The notes below the pieces were generated by a model. The model worked only from the letters and a program-made list of their open reading frames with translations, searched no databases and was not told where the DNA came from. From the NCBI GenBank assembly GCA_017559845.1, contig JAFYQQ010000006.1, positions 1 through 37,908 of the forward strand: 37,908 nt of DNA. The letters run 5' to 3'. The translations under genes and the position numbers were made by a program. Source of the stretch: Bacteroidaceae bacterium (lineage in GTDB: Bacteria > Bacteroidota > Bacteroidia > Bacteroidales > Bacteroidaceae). Positions 25,550-34,069 of the stretch are shown here, one piece after another (the first letter of the stretch is position 1; every line of letters begins with the position of its first letter).

Positions 25550-25660
25550 TACTTGCAGATTCCCTGAAAACATGTAATTTTGCATCGTGTTTTTCATGGT
25601 ATTAGATTTTAAGGTTAATTGAAAAGATTGGTTGTCGGGATGACAACCTTCTTTTTTTAT
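25550..25660 (+). ncRNA. Candidate small RNA with its own promoter and terminator
   Basis: CTTG at 25550-25553 is followed after about 20 bases by TAATTTTG at 25575-25582, a full promoter. About 35 bases of single-stranded sequence around TTTTTCATGGTATTAGATTT follow, then GGTTGTC (25630-25636) with GACAACC (25642-25648) and CTTCTTTTTTT. The predicted RNA is about 70 bases. It contains an 8-codon frame (MVLDFKVN) that could equally be chance. I recall this cassette (ATGGTATTAGATT plus a hairpin with a T-run) from other Bacteroides intergenic regions, but cannot name it. Confidence 0.6.
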
Positions 25661-25755
25661 ATACCCCTCCCTCCTAATACGCTACCCCAAAAACACCTTT
25701 CCCACATAATTGCCAATACAAAAAAACTTTACAAAGAAACAATTTGACATAAAAC

Positions 25756-25943
25756 CAGCTGGAAAGTCGGAAACGGCCAGTTGGGAAAATTTTATTTCCC
25801 TGTTGGAAAAATATTTTTTCTCAGTTGAAAAATTATTTTTTTCCAACTGGGCACTTTCAGCACGCCTGCCTGACGCATTTTTGTTCCTTTTTACCTGCAT
25901 TTTGCCTCCTTTTTGTTCATTTTCCCCTCTTAAGATTATTGTC
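25756..25943. repeat. 22-base periodic array with CAGTTGG heads
   Basis: The heads CAGCTGG, CAGTTGG, CTGTTGG, CAGTTGA and CAACTGG start at 25756, 25778, 25800, 25822 and 25844, exactly 22 bases apart. The units carry tails such as AAAAATATTTTTTCT. The last head is the inverted form, which closes the array. Beyond it a weaker period continues (GCATTTT at 25875 and 25897). The plus- and minus-strand open frames of 79-87 codons across this region translate only the repeat. The rest of 25661-25755 is AT-rich with no visible gene. Confidence 0.78.
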
Positions 25944-26011
25944 AATTAATACCAAAAAAGTTTTACGTTTTCATCTTTGTTTAGACACAAGAACAAAAGA
26001 AACATATTTAT

Positions 26012-26083
26012 AACCCTCACGCAAATCTCGCCAATCCCGCAAAAAGTATCTTTAATTTCGTGAAATTCGTAAGATTCATAAGA
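26012..26083. repeat. Second copy of the dispersed CGCAAATCTCGCC element
   Basis: CCCTCACGCAAATCTCGCC and the following 45 bases match the reverse complement of 3115-3178 at roughly 85 per cent. The outer AGGGACG arms present at 3060-3208 are missing here. 26084-26259 shows no gene and no other structure that I can support. Confidence 0.75.
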
Positions 26084-26259
26084 AAGGCATTGTAAGACAC
26101 AGAAGCAAGTTTAGCGGACAGCAATAATTTTGACCCGATGTTTTGCCGCTTTTAAGGGCGCAATGGGGATCCATTGAAACCGGGAAGCGACAAAGCATAT
26201 AGCCAAAAGATGGTTTCGTTAGTGCATAACAGTCCACTTTACCATTACGCCAATAAAAT

Positions 26260-26298
26260 GCGGGCGGATAACCGGTTTGACCCACGGTATCCGCCCGC
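26260..26298 (-). terminator. Terminator-like hairpin downstream of the giant surface gene
   Basis: GCGGGCGGATA (26260-26270) pairs perfectly with TATCCGCCCGC (26288-26298). On the minus strand ATTTTATT follows. It lies 40 bases beyond the stop of the 26339-33112 gene. Confidence 0.75.
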
Positions 26299-26338
26299 TT
26301 TATACAGTTTCCTTTTCTCCTTTCCGAAAAGGCTGTCC

Positions 26339-29300
26339 TTACTTCTTCAGAACCTTCTTGCTATATACATCCTTGCCTTGTACTGCTGTTACGATATAGA
26401 CGCCTGAGGGCAATTCTGAAATGTTGACAGGTTCGTTTTCCGATACGGTTTCTCTTGACAGATAAACGGTTCCGTTCGCATCGGTCAACGTAACTGTATC
26501 AAACAGTTTGCCATTCAACGCCAGGTAAAGGTCGTTGCCTTCCACCCAAACATTCCATCCAGACCGGATTTCCTCTACTCCTGTATCCTCATCAAAGTGA
26601 AGAGCATAAGGCTGGGATAGTGAGCCGATCAAAGTTTCCTTGAACGATAATTCTTCCGTTAGAACAAACGTTTCCTGAGTTTCGGTATGAACAGCACGGA
26701 ACACAATTTTTTCGTTTCCTTCACCATAGATGTTCATCATCAGCTTGCCGTCTACATACTTGCCCACTCCTCGGCATTCCGTTCCGCAGAACGCACAGAT
26801 GGAATAATCCTCGCTTACCTGGCCGTTGTCATATACTTCGGCTATCAGACACATTATGTTCGGATACTTGTGCTTGTCGGCATACCAAGGTGTTCTGTTT
26901 CGCACTGCCGTTCTGTACAACGACTTGGCCTTGGACACCAAAGCGGTGTTGTATATAAATGAATTGTCCCTCATGGAATGGTACATGTAGCCCTTTCCTG
27001 GAACCATAGTCTGAAGAGTTCCGGTCCAGGAACCGTCCGCATACTGGGCAAAACCATCCTGCCCCACGATATAATCTCCCTCGTTCAGTTCGGCATTTGC
27101 AAACGCCTCGTTCAGGCTCATCGTCTGGCTGACGGGATAACCCAACCAGTTCCTGCCCTGTTTCAGGAATATTGATTTAGCTGGATTGAATTCATAACCA
27201 CTCATTACATGGATAGAATCCTCTGGCATCCGAATCTTGTAAGCCTCGCTTGGATGCAATGTATTCAGATTGCCCACAAGTCCCAATACGGGGTCATTCA
27301 CGAGTTCGGCCGTCTTGCCCACAATGTGGGTCGCGTTCTGTGGCAGAATGGCTGGTGACATTTCCGTTTCCATATTGTGCGACACCCAGTTCCAACCTTC
27401 CTTCAATTCCATTCCTAAGTTAGTCCGCTTAATGGTAAAGTTGAATTCGGCCACTCCGCTTTCCGCCTGTCCTGCCACAGCCGCCATAGCCTTGATGGTC
27501 ATGTCATCGGTAATGATAATCGGATATTCGTAAACCATGCGAGGTGCGTTCTCGTCACAGGGACAAGAACCGTCAAGGGTGTAATAGATTACCGCATCCT
27601 TGGTTTCGCAAGTCAGTCGCACTGCTGTGCCCCTATAGACCGCCGTACCTGATGCCCGTGATGCTTTTGGCGCAGCTGTCGTCAAAAATTCCTGAGCTAC
27701 CACCTGTACAACAGAAAGTGCCTTCACATCCGTTTCCGCCAACGTGAAGGTCAGCATGGCTGTACCCGGCAATTCTCCGTTAAGCATAAGTTTGGCCTGG
27801 CCGTTCTCATCGAGTGTCAGCGTATCGGCAGAGACGGAGGCAATCATAGAAGAAGAGTTTGTCACAACCAGCTTCTTGCCGATGGCGGCATCATAAGGCA
27901 ATGCGCTGACGGTTATTTCCTTTTCACCGCTGTATGCCACTCGGACAATAGAATCTACCACAAGGCTCTTCACCTCTTTTTCTATATCAAATGCCTGTGT
28001 AAAGTCACTCTCCATCTGGATGCCCGCATAGCTCTTCACATTGCGGTTCACAGTCAGCACCACTTCATCGGTAGTAAGGAAAGGTGTCTCGGGGACGAAC
28101 CGCACTTTCGATGCGTAGGAGACAGGATTGTCCCCATAGGCCTGCTCCTCATTCAACAACTTCAAGGTACCAGCAGCCATTTCGCCGTTCCTGGTCACAA
28201 AGATATTCTTTGTAATCAGTCCGTCAAGCTGCATATACTTGTCGAAATCCACTTCTATGCCGTCTTCGTAGGCACGCACCGCTTCCACTTCCGGCTGTCT
28301 GTTCTGCGTCATGGCAATGTTCACCTCAAGCTGGGGAGGGGGAACCGGGAGCCAGTCGCTATAGGTGGTCTCGTAGCCTTCTTTCTCAAACTTCACCTGC
28401 CACAGACCCTGCGGAACGTCCCAACGGTACATACCGTTCTCGTCAGTGAACAGCGGATTCTCCTGCGCATACTGTTCAGCATCCCACAGCACTATCTTTT
28501 CATGCTGATCGCCGTACATGTCTTCTACCGTTTCCTTATAATAGCATGAGGCCATTACACCTTCCAATCGGTTAGAAGATACTCCTTCATAGACGTAGCC
28601 GGAGGGGTCGTGAACACCCTCTACCGGTGGATTATTAGACTTATATTTCCCTCCTATACGACTAGGTTTAGGATCCTCTGGACATGGTGGCATTCCTGGT
28701 TTTCCACAATTTTTTAATCTACATTTTAATTCACCATATTCATCCCAGTATTTTCCTCGTTTAGGTATATATTTATTTTCAATAGATAACAATTTGCTCC
28801 ATTCCGCATACATATCACATACACCAGATACGAAGAAACAAGGCAAGAACAATTCAGGCCGGAACAAATTGAATATGTCAGTACCTAAGCTACCGCCTTC
28901 TGCTAAAATAATTGAGGTCAAATTTAATACAACTTCTTTTTGGTCTTTTTCCACTCTATCCAATAAATCTTCTGCTTTTTCTTCATTGTTTTCGCATGGT
29001 ATTTTTTTTACTACTGCATCATACAACCAATTCCACTCTTGAACTTCATCATATGCTTGAATACAATCAGAATACAGGTTGATTACATTTGTCAAAATAC
29101 CAAATGGTCCCGCTAATTGACCAAAAATCTTTGTCGCCTTATTCAATTGTACATTAGGTGTAAGATCTATCGGTAATTTATTGAGATTATTAGAGGCAAG
29201 ACGATATCCTTCATCAATACCTAACTTTTCAATATTCAGCTTCCCTATTTGCTTTTGTACAATTATAATTTGGTCTGCGGTCTTATTAATTTTTGTCTCA

Positions 29301-32300
29301 CAAAATGCGACGGCATCGGCATTAAGCCTAAATTCAGAATCTAAAGCATCAATCATTTGACGGTATTCTATTTTTTGTTGCTCAGACAACCCTGTATTTG
29401 CTAGACGCCTATATAAATCTTCTGTTTCCTTTTTTATGTCTGACATTCGTTTTTTAAGAGGAGTTAATTGAACGCTCTTAAGTTCCATGTCAGAATAAAG
29501 GTCATTTATAATCTTATTCCTTCTCGCAATTTTGGTATTTATATCATTAACTGCACTATTATAAGTATTTTCTATTTTATTCCAAAGGATTTCTCTTGCA
29601 GACATATATGCACATTTAGTGGCATCCATTAAATCTTTCATGATATTTGAGAAATTTAATGCCAAATCATTAGCATCTGCACTGTATGCAAGTTTTTTCA
29701 AATCTGCTATATATGAATACATCCCTTTTGCGCAATTCGCTAATGATTCATATTCTGCATTTCCGAGTCTATTCTTGATATTTAATGTCCGTTTTTCGGT
29801 AAACTGACCTGTTAAGAATAAGATATCATATCTCATTCTTGTATTTGCATCAATATATGATATCGAGTCTCCACTATAATGATAGTATACATATGATAGG
29901 TCAGACAGACTATAATATTCAAATCCCTCAGCTATCAATTCCTCATGGTTTATGACATCGAGTTTTTGTAAACGATAAATAGTTGTTTCACCATTTTCCC
30001 CTTCCTTACAAAATTCCAAGTCGGATGTATTATAATTAAAATCTTTATCTGAATTTGGTATGTAGAAAGAAGATAATATTGAATCTACCTCAACGCTATA
30101 ATTCCGTTGCCACTCATCATATTCTTGAATAATATTCTGATAAGATTCCTTCAATAACACTTCGTCAATATTATCTGATAAGTCTCTGCCTGTTGTAAGA
30201 TTATCAATCAAATCCATCAACTTATCTAGATCATAATCTTCACTTGATATCATAGATTTGATTAGTTCCAAATTATCGCCATTTTCTATAGGGGGAGCAT
30301 CTGACTCGAATAACATCTCGAGTTTTTTAGTTTCTTCATACAAGTTTTCACGTTCTTCGGAGAAATTCTTAATCTGGGAATCAATGTATAATCTGTCTGC
30401 GACTTTGTTATATTTACACTCAAAATCCAAGCTGACATTTGCGGGAATGTCATAATTGCTCCTATTTCCAAATTTACCCGAAGCAACCCACAATCCCTTT
30501 TCAGCATTATAATTGGCTTGCAAGGGTACTTGATTGCCTTTGCAGGTCTCTACATACAATACCACATTTTTGATCAATGTGGGATCATTATATTTGAAAT
30601 CAATCAAAAATGTAAAACTCGGGAAGTCTGGCCAATAATAATAAGCCGGGATTGACTTTGAGGGATTCTGGAAATCGAAAACTGTTCTTTCCTCATAGTA
30701 ATTACTTTCTCTATGAGAGATATTTATCATTGTTACCGTTTTCACGTCAATCGCATTCTTGTCGTACACACAGTTCTGTGTCTCCGACTGCAGTTCTAAT
30801 CCTTGTGCGTTCACCACCTTTGCATAAATGCTATGCGTTGAAAGGTTGTACGCTTCATGCAGCTCACAGGTTGTACTCCATACACCATTTGTCAATGAAG
30901 CTGTCTCGCCAATCTTTACACCATTATCAAACACCTCGATAGTCGAATTGCCATGAGGTACTGTTCCGCTGACTGGAATAGAAGCAATCTCAACTACATG
31001 AGGAATCGAAATAGTCAGTCCCATCACCGTAAAGTTGGCGTTGCCGATGGGTTGCAATACCTCCTTGCCGTCAAGGGTAAATTGAGCAAAGGCGCAAGGG
31101 TTATAGTCTCCTGTTTTGGTGGGGATGACGCAGAAGCGTATTTGTTCGGCACTTTGTCCGGAAAGGGGGATAGTCAGGCGGCTACCGTCCAATGTATAGC
31201 CGACAATACTGCTGCCCACCATCACGGAATTCTCCACAAATAAGCATGATTCGGGCAAGTCCACCACCATGCTTACATTGTTCACCTTAGAGGCATACTC
31301 ATTTCTGAAATCAATCTTCCCCTTCAGCGTCAGGTAATTACCAGCCACAAGAGAAGTCTTGTTTACAGAGAAACTGGTATTGTTACCCGTGTAATAAAGC
31401 TTGCTCTCATCCAGGACCGGTATCATATTGTTGGTTACGGACGCTATTCTGCCGCTTTTTACGGCCACCGTGTTCTGCACATAATCCGTGCCTTCTTTCA
31501 AGCCGGCTGCGGCAAACTGCGGAAGGTTGAGGATGGAGTTGAACATCGGGCTGTCTGTCATGGAAACTAGGGTGTAGTTCCCGTCAACCAGTCCGGCAAT
31601 CGAAAGCAAAGCGTTGCTGTAGGTGTACTTCTTCACTAGCTCTCCCTTGCTGTCATAAAGCAAGCCTACTACCGATGCGTTGTCCGTAGAGACAAAACTT
31701 GCCCTAATGCCTCCCAGGCCTATGATATTGAAAGCGGCCTCCGCACGGTTCTGTGCATCAACGGTTGCGGTTGCGGTAACCGGCGCAAAGGCGTTCGTGC
31801 GGCTCGAAGCGGTCAGTCTGAGAGAATCGCCTTCCGCCACCTCCTCCAACAGCACGATGCTGGGGTACTGCGCATTGAACTGCGTAATGGCACGTCCTTG
31901 CGTTTCGTTATAGATTTCGTAAGCCACGTTGTCATAGTCGGCATACCAGTCCTGCACCTCTGCCGTTTCGCCTTCGGCCACACTTTCCGTATAGCTCAGG
32001 CTTGTGGTGATGATTGCGCCAGTAATGCTCTTGAGCGCCACTTCACCCACAAAAGTGGTATCGTTGAAGTTGGCAAACTCCAGGCTCTGGTTCAGGTAGT
32101 CCGGAGCCGACACAGTAACCGTACTCTGTGCGTTGTACACCGTGGCGGCAAACCCGCCCTTGCTGTCCGTCTTTGCGGTAAACGACTTGGAATAAAGTCC
32201 GTTCAGTTTCTGAGATACGGAAACCACTGCACCGGACAGGGCATTTCCAGTGGTGACATCCTTCACCCGTCCGGTAATGTTTACTTCTTCTAGCGGCTGC

Positions 32301-33112
32301 AATACACAAACCAAGGCATTGCCTTCGTCTTTAACGGCATAAAAGGAATCGGTGGGAAGCACATACTGCATGCCCAGGGTCTGGGGAAGCCTGATACTAT
32401 AGCGCACAAACGTACCCGCCAAAAGTCCGGACAACTTGCTACCCTGCTGCAGATAGTTGCCTTCGCCGTCGAACCATCGGATCTGCGCCTGCTCCGTCAC
32501 GTCTGTCCCCTCCGGAGTCCGGATGGCCATGTCTATATGCAGTAATTGCCTTATCGACTCAAAGGTGACAGAGACGTCTTCTTCCCCTATGATCACGTCC
32601 GCTATCTCTCCCAACACAATGCCCATGTTGTTACGCAGATATACGTTGAAACGGTGTCCACTTTGCAGTCCGCTGAAAGTATAGCTTACACGGTCAGAGA
32701 TAACATACTTCTGTTTCTGTCCGCTTTCGGTATTGACTAATTCCAGTGTCATGTTCCTATAGTGCCCATTTTCACTACCTGGAGGAAGACAAACTTCCAA
32801 GGTATGCACATCTTCAACCAAAGGCAAAATAGCGAAATCTTTCCATCCTTTAGCTTTGGCGTAAAGTGGAACAGAAGCTGGCGGGACTTGCAATACTGCA
32901 TCTTCTGCTATACCATAGAAAACACCCATACCCAACGTTGGCGGTTCAATGGCTAAGCATTTTATTTTCTGCAATTTGAAACAATCTTCAAAAGCTCTCC
33001 CGTCTATGCTAGTAAGAGATTTGGGGAGGGTAATTGAGGTCAGGGCAGAACACTCACTAAAAGCACCAAAACTTATGTTTGTAAGAGTATCTGGGAATGT
33101 TATTGAAGTCAA
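26339..33112 (-). CDS. Giant mosaic surface protein (2257 codons), 5' end probably lost
   Basis: The frame opens within a BspA-type leucine-rich repeat (CSALTSITLPKSLTSIDGRA) with only a TTG at 33112, and has no signal peptide. In order it contains about one and a half LRR units (1-60), a carboxypeptidase-regulatory-like domain (about 275-345), Ig-like modules (about 600-790), and an AT-rich, helix- and coiled-coil-rich core (about 800-1480). A second regulatory-like block follows (about 1494-1605, GYVYEGVSSNRLEGVMASCY). Near 1824-1888 is a chitobiase-type C-terminal domain (IYYTLDGS). The protein ends in a T9SS-like sorting tail (2178-2257; VNISELPSGVYIV...VLKK). It is probably a cell-surface protein if the missing start exists elsewhere. 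Otherwise it is a decayed gene. The function is unknown. Confidence 0.7.
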   Translation of the reverse strand: MTSITFPDTLTNISFGAFSECSALTSITLPKSLTSIDGRAFEDCFKLQKIKCLAIEPPTLGMGVFYGIAEDAVLQVPPASVPLYAKAKGWKDFAILPLVEDVHTLEVCLPPGSENGHYRNMTLELVNTESGQKQKYVISDRVSYTFSGLQSGHRFNVYLRNNMGIVLGEIADVIIGEEDVSVTFESIRQLLHIDMAIRTPEGTDVTEQAQIRWFDGEGNYLQQGSKLSGLLAGTFVRYSIRLPQTLGMQYVLPTDSFYAVKDEGNALVCVLQPLEEVNITGRVKDVTTGNALSGAVVSVSQKLNGLYSKSFTAKTDSKGGFAATVYNAQSTVTVSAPDYLNQSLEFANFNDTTFVGEVALKSITGAIITTSLSYTESVAEGETAEVQDWYADYDNVAYEIYNETQGRAITQFNAQYPSIVLLEEVAEGDSLRLTASSRTNAFAPVTATATVDAQNRAEAAFNIIGLGGIRASFVSTDNASVVGLLYDSKGELVKKYTYSNALLSIAGLVDGNYTLVSMTDSPMFNSILNLPQFAAAGLKEGTDYVQNTVAVKSGRIASVTNNMIPVLDESKLYYTGNNTSFSVNKTSLVAGNYLTLKGKIDFRNEYASKVNNVSMVVDLPESCLFVENSVMVGSSIVGYTLDGSRLTIPLSGQSAEQIRFCVIPTKTGDYNPCAFAQFTLDGKEVLQPIGNANFTVMGLTISIPHVVEIASIPVSGTVPHGNSTIEVFDNGVKIGETASLTNGVWSTTCELHEAYNLSTHSIYAKVVNAQGLELQSETQNCVYDKNAIDVKTVTMINISHRESNYYEERTVFDFQNPSKSIPAYYYWPDFPSFTFLIDFKYNDPTLIKNVVLYVETCKGNQVPLQANYNAEKGLWVASGKFGNRSNYDIPANVSLDFECKYNKVADRLYIDSQIKNFSEERENLYEETKKLEMLFESDAPPIENGDNLELIKSMISSEDYDLDKLMDLIDNLTTGRDLSDNIDEVLLKESYQNIIQEYDEWQRNYSVEVDSILSSFYIPNSDKDFNYNTSDLEFCKEGENGETTIYRLQKLDVINHEELIAEGFEYYSLSDLSYVYYHYSGDSISYIDANTRMRYDILFLTGQFTEKRTLNIKNRLGNAEYESLANCAKGMYSYIADLKKLAYSADANDLALNFSNIMKDLMDATKCAYMSAREILWNKIENTYNSAVNDINTKIARRNKIINDLYSDMELKSVQLTPLKKRMSDIKKETEDLYRRLANTGLSEQQKIEYRQMIDALDSEFRLNADAVAFCETKINKTADQIIIVQKQIGKLNIEKLGIDEGYRLASNNLNKLPIDLTPNVQLNKATKIFGQLAGPFGILTNVINLYSDCIQAYDEVQEWNWLYDAVVKKIPCENNEEKAEDLLDRVEKDQKEVVLNLTSIILAEGGSLGTDIFNLFRPELFLPCFFVSGVCDMYAEWSKLLSIENKYIPKRGKYWDEYGELKCRLKNCGKPGMPPCPEDPKPSRIGGKYKSNNPPVEGVHDPSGYVYEGVSSNRLEGVMASCYYKETVEDMYGDQHEKIVLWDAEQYAQENPLFTDENGMYRWDVPQGLWQVKFEKEGYETTYSDWLPVPPPQLEVNIAMTQNRQPEVEAVRAYEDGIEVDFDKYMQLDGLITKNIFVTRNGEMAAGTLKLLNEEQAYGDNPVSYASKVRFVPETPFLTTDEVVLTVNRNVKSYAGIQMESDFTQAFDIEKEVKSLVVDSIVRVAYSGEKEITVSALPYDAAIGKKLVVTNSSSMIASVSADTLTLDENGQAKLMLNGELPGTAMLTFTLAETDVKALSVVQVVAQEFLTTAAPKASRASGTAVYRGTAVRLTCETKDAVIYYTLDGSCPCDENAPRMVYEYPIIITDDMTIKAMAAVAGQAESGVAEFNFTIKRTNLGMELKEGWNWVSHNMETEMSPAILPQNATHIVGKTAELVNDPVLGLVGNLNTLHPSEAYKIRMPEDSIHVMSGYEFNPAKSIFLKQGRNWLGYPVSQTMSLNEAFANAELNEGDYIVGQDGFAQYADGSWTGTLQTMVPGKGYMYHSMRDNSFIYNTALVSKAKSLYRTAVRNRTPWYADKHKYPNIMCLIAEVYDNGQVSEDYSICAFCGTECRGVGKYVDGKLMMNIYGEGNEKIVFRAVHTETQETFVLTEELSFKETLIGSLSQPYALHFDEDTGVEEIRSGWNVWVEGNDLYLALNGKLFDTVTLTDANGTVYLSRETVSENEPVNISELPSGVYIVTAVQGKDVYSKKVLKK

Positions 33113-33226
33113 AGCAGAACAGCTTTCGTATTTACAACCAGTTATTACTCAATGTTTTGCAAGTAATAAGTCAGAAATATGGTCATAATCTTTAAGGGTG
33201 CATTCTAAAAGGTGAAGATTTAACAT
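33113..33226 (-). other. Upstream in-frame extension with one TGA stop
   Basis: Read in the same frame as the giant gene, ATG at 33226 gives 25 codons (MLNLHLLECTLKDYDHISDL, then LLAKH) and a TGA at 33151-33149. Then VITGCKYESCSA runs straight into the LRR of the giant frame. The part after TGA is LRR-like and the part before is not. This is either the scar of a deletion, or a nonsense mutation in a non-secreted start. Confidence 0.6.
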
Positions 33227-33328
33227 TTTTATTGTTTCTTAACGCTCGAAGCGTGTCAATAAAGGGTGTTTCTTCTCTTTTCAGTGCTATTTGTAGTTTG
33301 ATGTTTCCATCATTCCACGTCTTCGGCA

Positions 33329-33359
33329 CAAAGGTACGACAATTTCCAAGAACGGCAAA
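33329..33359 (-). promoter_or_regulatory. Promoter reading toward the giant surface gene
   Basis: On the minus strand TTTG (33359-33356), 19 bases, then TACCTTTG (33336-33329) is an exact Bacteroidetes promoter. Its message would cover the truncated start at 33226. An ACGCT-TCG-AGCGT hairpin lies in its leader near 33241-33253. Confidence 0.75.
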
Positions 33360-33573
33360 AACGCACTCTTATCAATCTATTATTTTTGAGGGAGTGAAAT
33401 CTGCCGCTTGCCAAATTTCTCTCTGTCGAAAATAATAAGCCTCTGAAAGAAATAGAGCTGTGTGAATGATAGGTTATCAAGTTGGACCTATTATTTATGC
33501 TGTTCTTTAGTCTATTATTTCGTCAGTCGTTTATCTCCGTTGCCGGATGCTGATTCAAGCCAAGCCGATGAAT

Positions 33574-33649
33574 AGGAAAAGGTTTTGGAGCTGTTTACTC
33601 TCCAACGGAGGAAGAAACTGCTCCAAACGGTTTACCGCTTGACCTTTTC
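33574..33649. repeat. Multi-part inverted repeat
   Basis: GGAAAAGG pairs with CCTTTTC at the outside, TTTGGAGC with GCTCCAAA next, and CTCC-AAC-GGAG at the tip, with GTTT/AAAC between. This fold covers most of an otherwise gene-free stretch (33360-33830). CTATTATTT also recurs there at 33377, 33488 and 33512. I cannot tell whether it acts as RNA or DNA. Confidence 0.55.
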
Positions 33650-33725
33650 GTATTCAAATGAGGTTTGGCTACCTTTGCATCCGACAAAGGAAGAAATGAT
33701 TGACGGTGTAGTGTATATACTATAA
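33646..33725 (+). promoter_or_regulatory. Possible promoter followed by a 9-codon frame
   Basis: TACCTTTG at 33670-33677 with TTTC 20 bases before it. Downstream, AAAGGAAGAA precedes ATG 33696, which encodes only MIDGVVYIL before TAA. The good ribosome site with so short a frame suggests the stump of a disrupted gene. AT-rich direct repeats (ACTATAATATACTATAATA) follow. Confidence 0.4.
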
Positions 33726-33768
33726 TATACTATAATAATAGCTCGAAAGTCACTATCTGTGGCTGACT

Positions 33769-33800
33769 TTTGGCTGTTTGTGAAAAAATAAGTACCTTTG
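33769..33800 (+). promoter_or_regulatory. Promoter of the 34070-35314 lipoprotein gene
   Basis: TTTG (33769-33772), 20 bases, TACCTTTG (33793-33800), a full consensus match. The start is expected near 33807, giving a 260-base leader. Confidence 0.8.
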
Positions 33801-33830
33801 CGGACTTAAACTTGTGAAGTAACCAAAAGG

Positions 33831-33944
33831 ATGAAGACAGGTAGGTTTACATACAGCAATAGCTTTATCTCCTATGCAGATGCATCGGAGTCATTGTTCG
33901 CAATGCTTACCACCCCCCCTACAAACATTCTTATAATCAGATAG
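33831..33944 (+). CDS. Leader ORF, 37 codons
   Basis: ATG 33831 stands directly behind AAAAGG and ends at TAG 33942. The peptide starts MKTGRFTYSNSFISYADASE and ends LTTPPTNILIIR. No signal peptide or membrane segment is convincing. The placement (good ribosome site, 24 bases after the expected start of transcription, upstream of a terminator hairpin) fits a regulatory leader peptide. It shares a TYS motif and a TACAGCnATA stretch with the leader ORF at 617. Confidence 0.55.
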   Translation: MKTGRFTYSNSFISYADASESLFAMLTTPPTNILIIR

Positions 33945-34025
33945 TTAGCCGTAGCAATACGGCTCAAAGTCATATATTGGCGTTACCACTTGGCATATTG
34001 TGCCCGGTGCGTGACGCCTTTTTTT
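33841..34025 (+). promoter_or_regulatory. Structured leader with terminator before the lipoprotein gene
   Basis: GTAGG (33841-33845) with CCTAC (33918-33922) closes a junction holding a CTCC-TATGCA/TGCAT-C-GGAG hairpin and CATTG-TTCG-CAATG. AGCCGTA-GCAA-TACGGCT follows the leader stop (33947-33964, perfect, GNRA loop). Then GGCGTTACCAC pairs with GTGCGTGACGCC (33979-34018), followed by seven T. A terminator inside the 5' leader, 44 bases before the ATG at 34070, is the mark of an attenuated gene. Confidence 0.65.
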
Positions 34026-34069
34026 GTGCAAATTCTTAAACATTAATAATTTCTAATAATCAAAAACGT

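Noticed and set aside
25682..25949. Small open frames on both strands in the gene-free region
   Set aside because: They consist of the 22-base array read as protein and have no signal, motif or promoter.
33232..33435. Plus-strand frame of 67 codons near the giant gene's promoter
   Set aside because: No start context. The region is the minus-strand promoter and leader.
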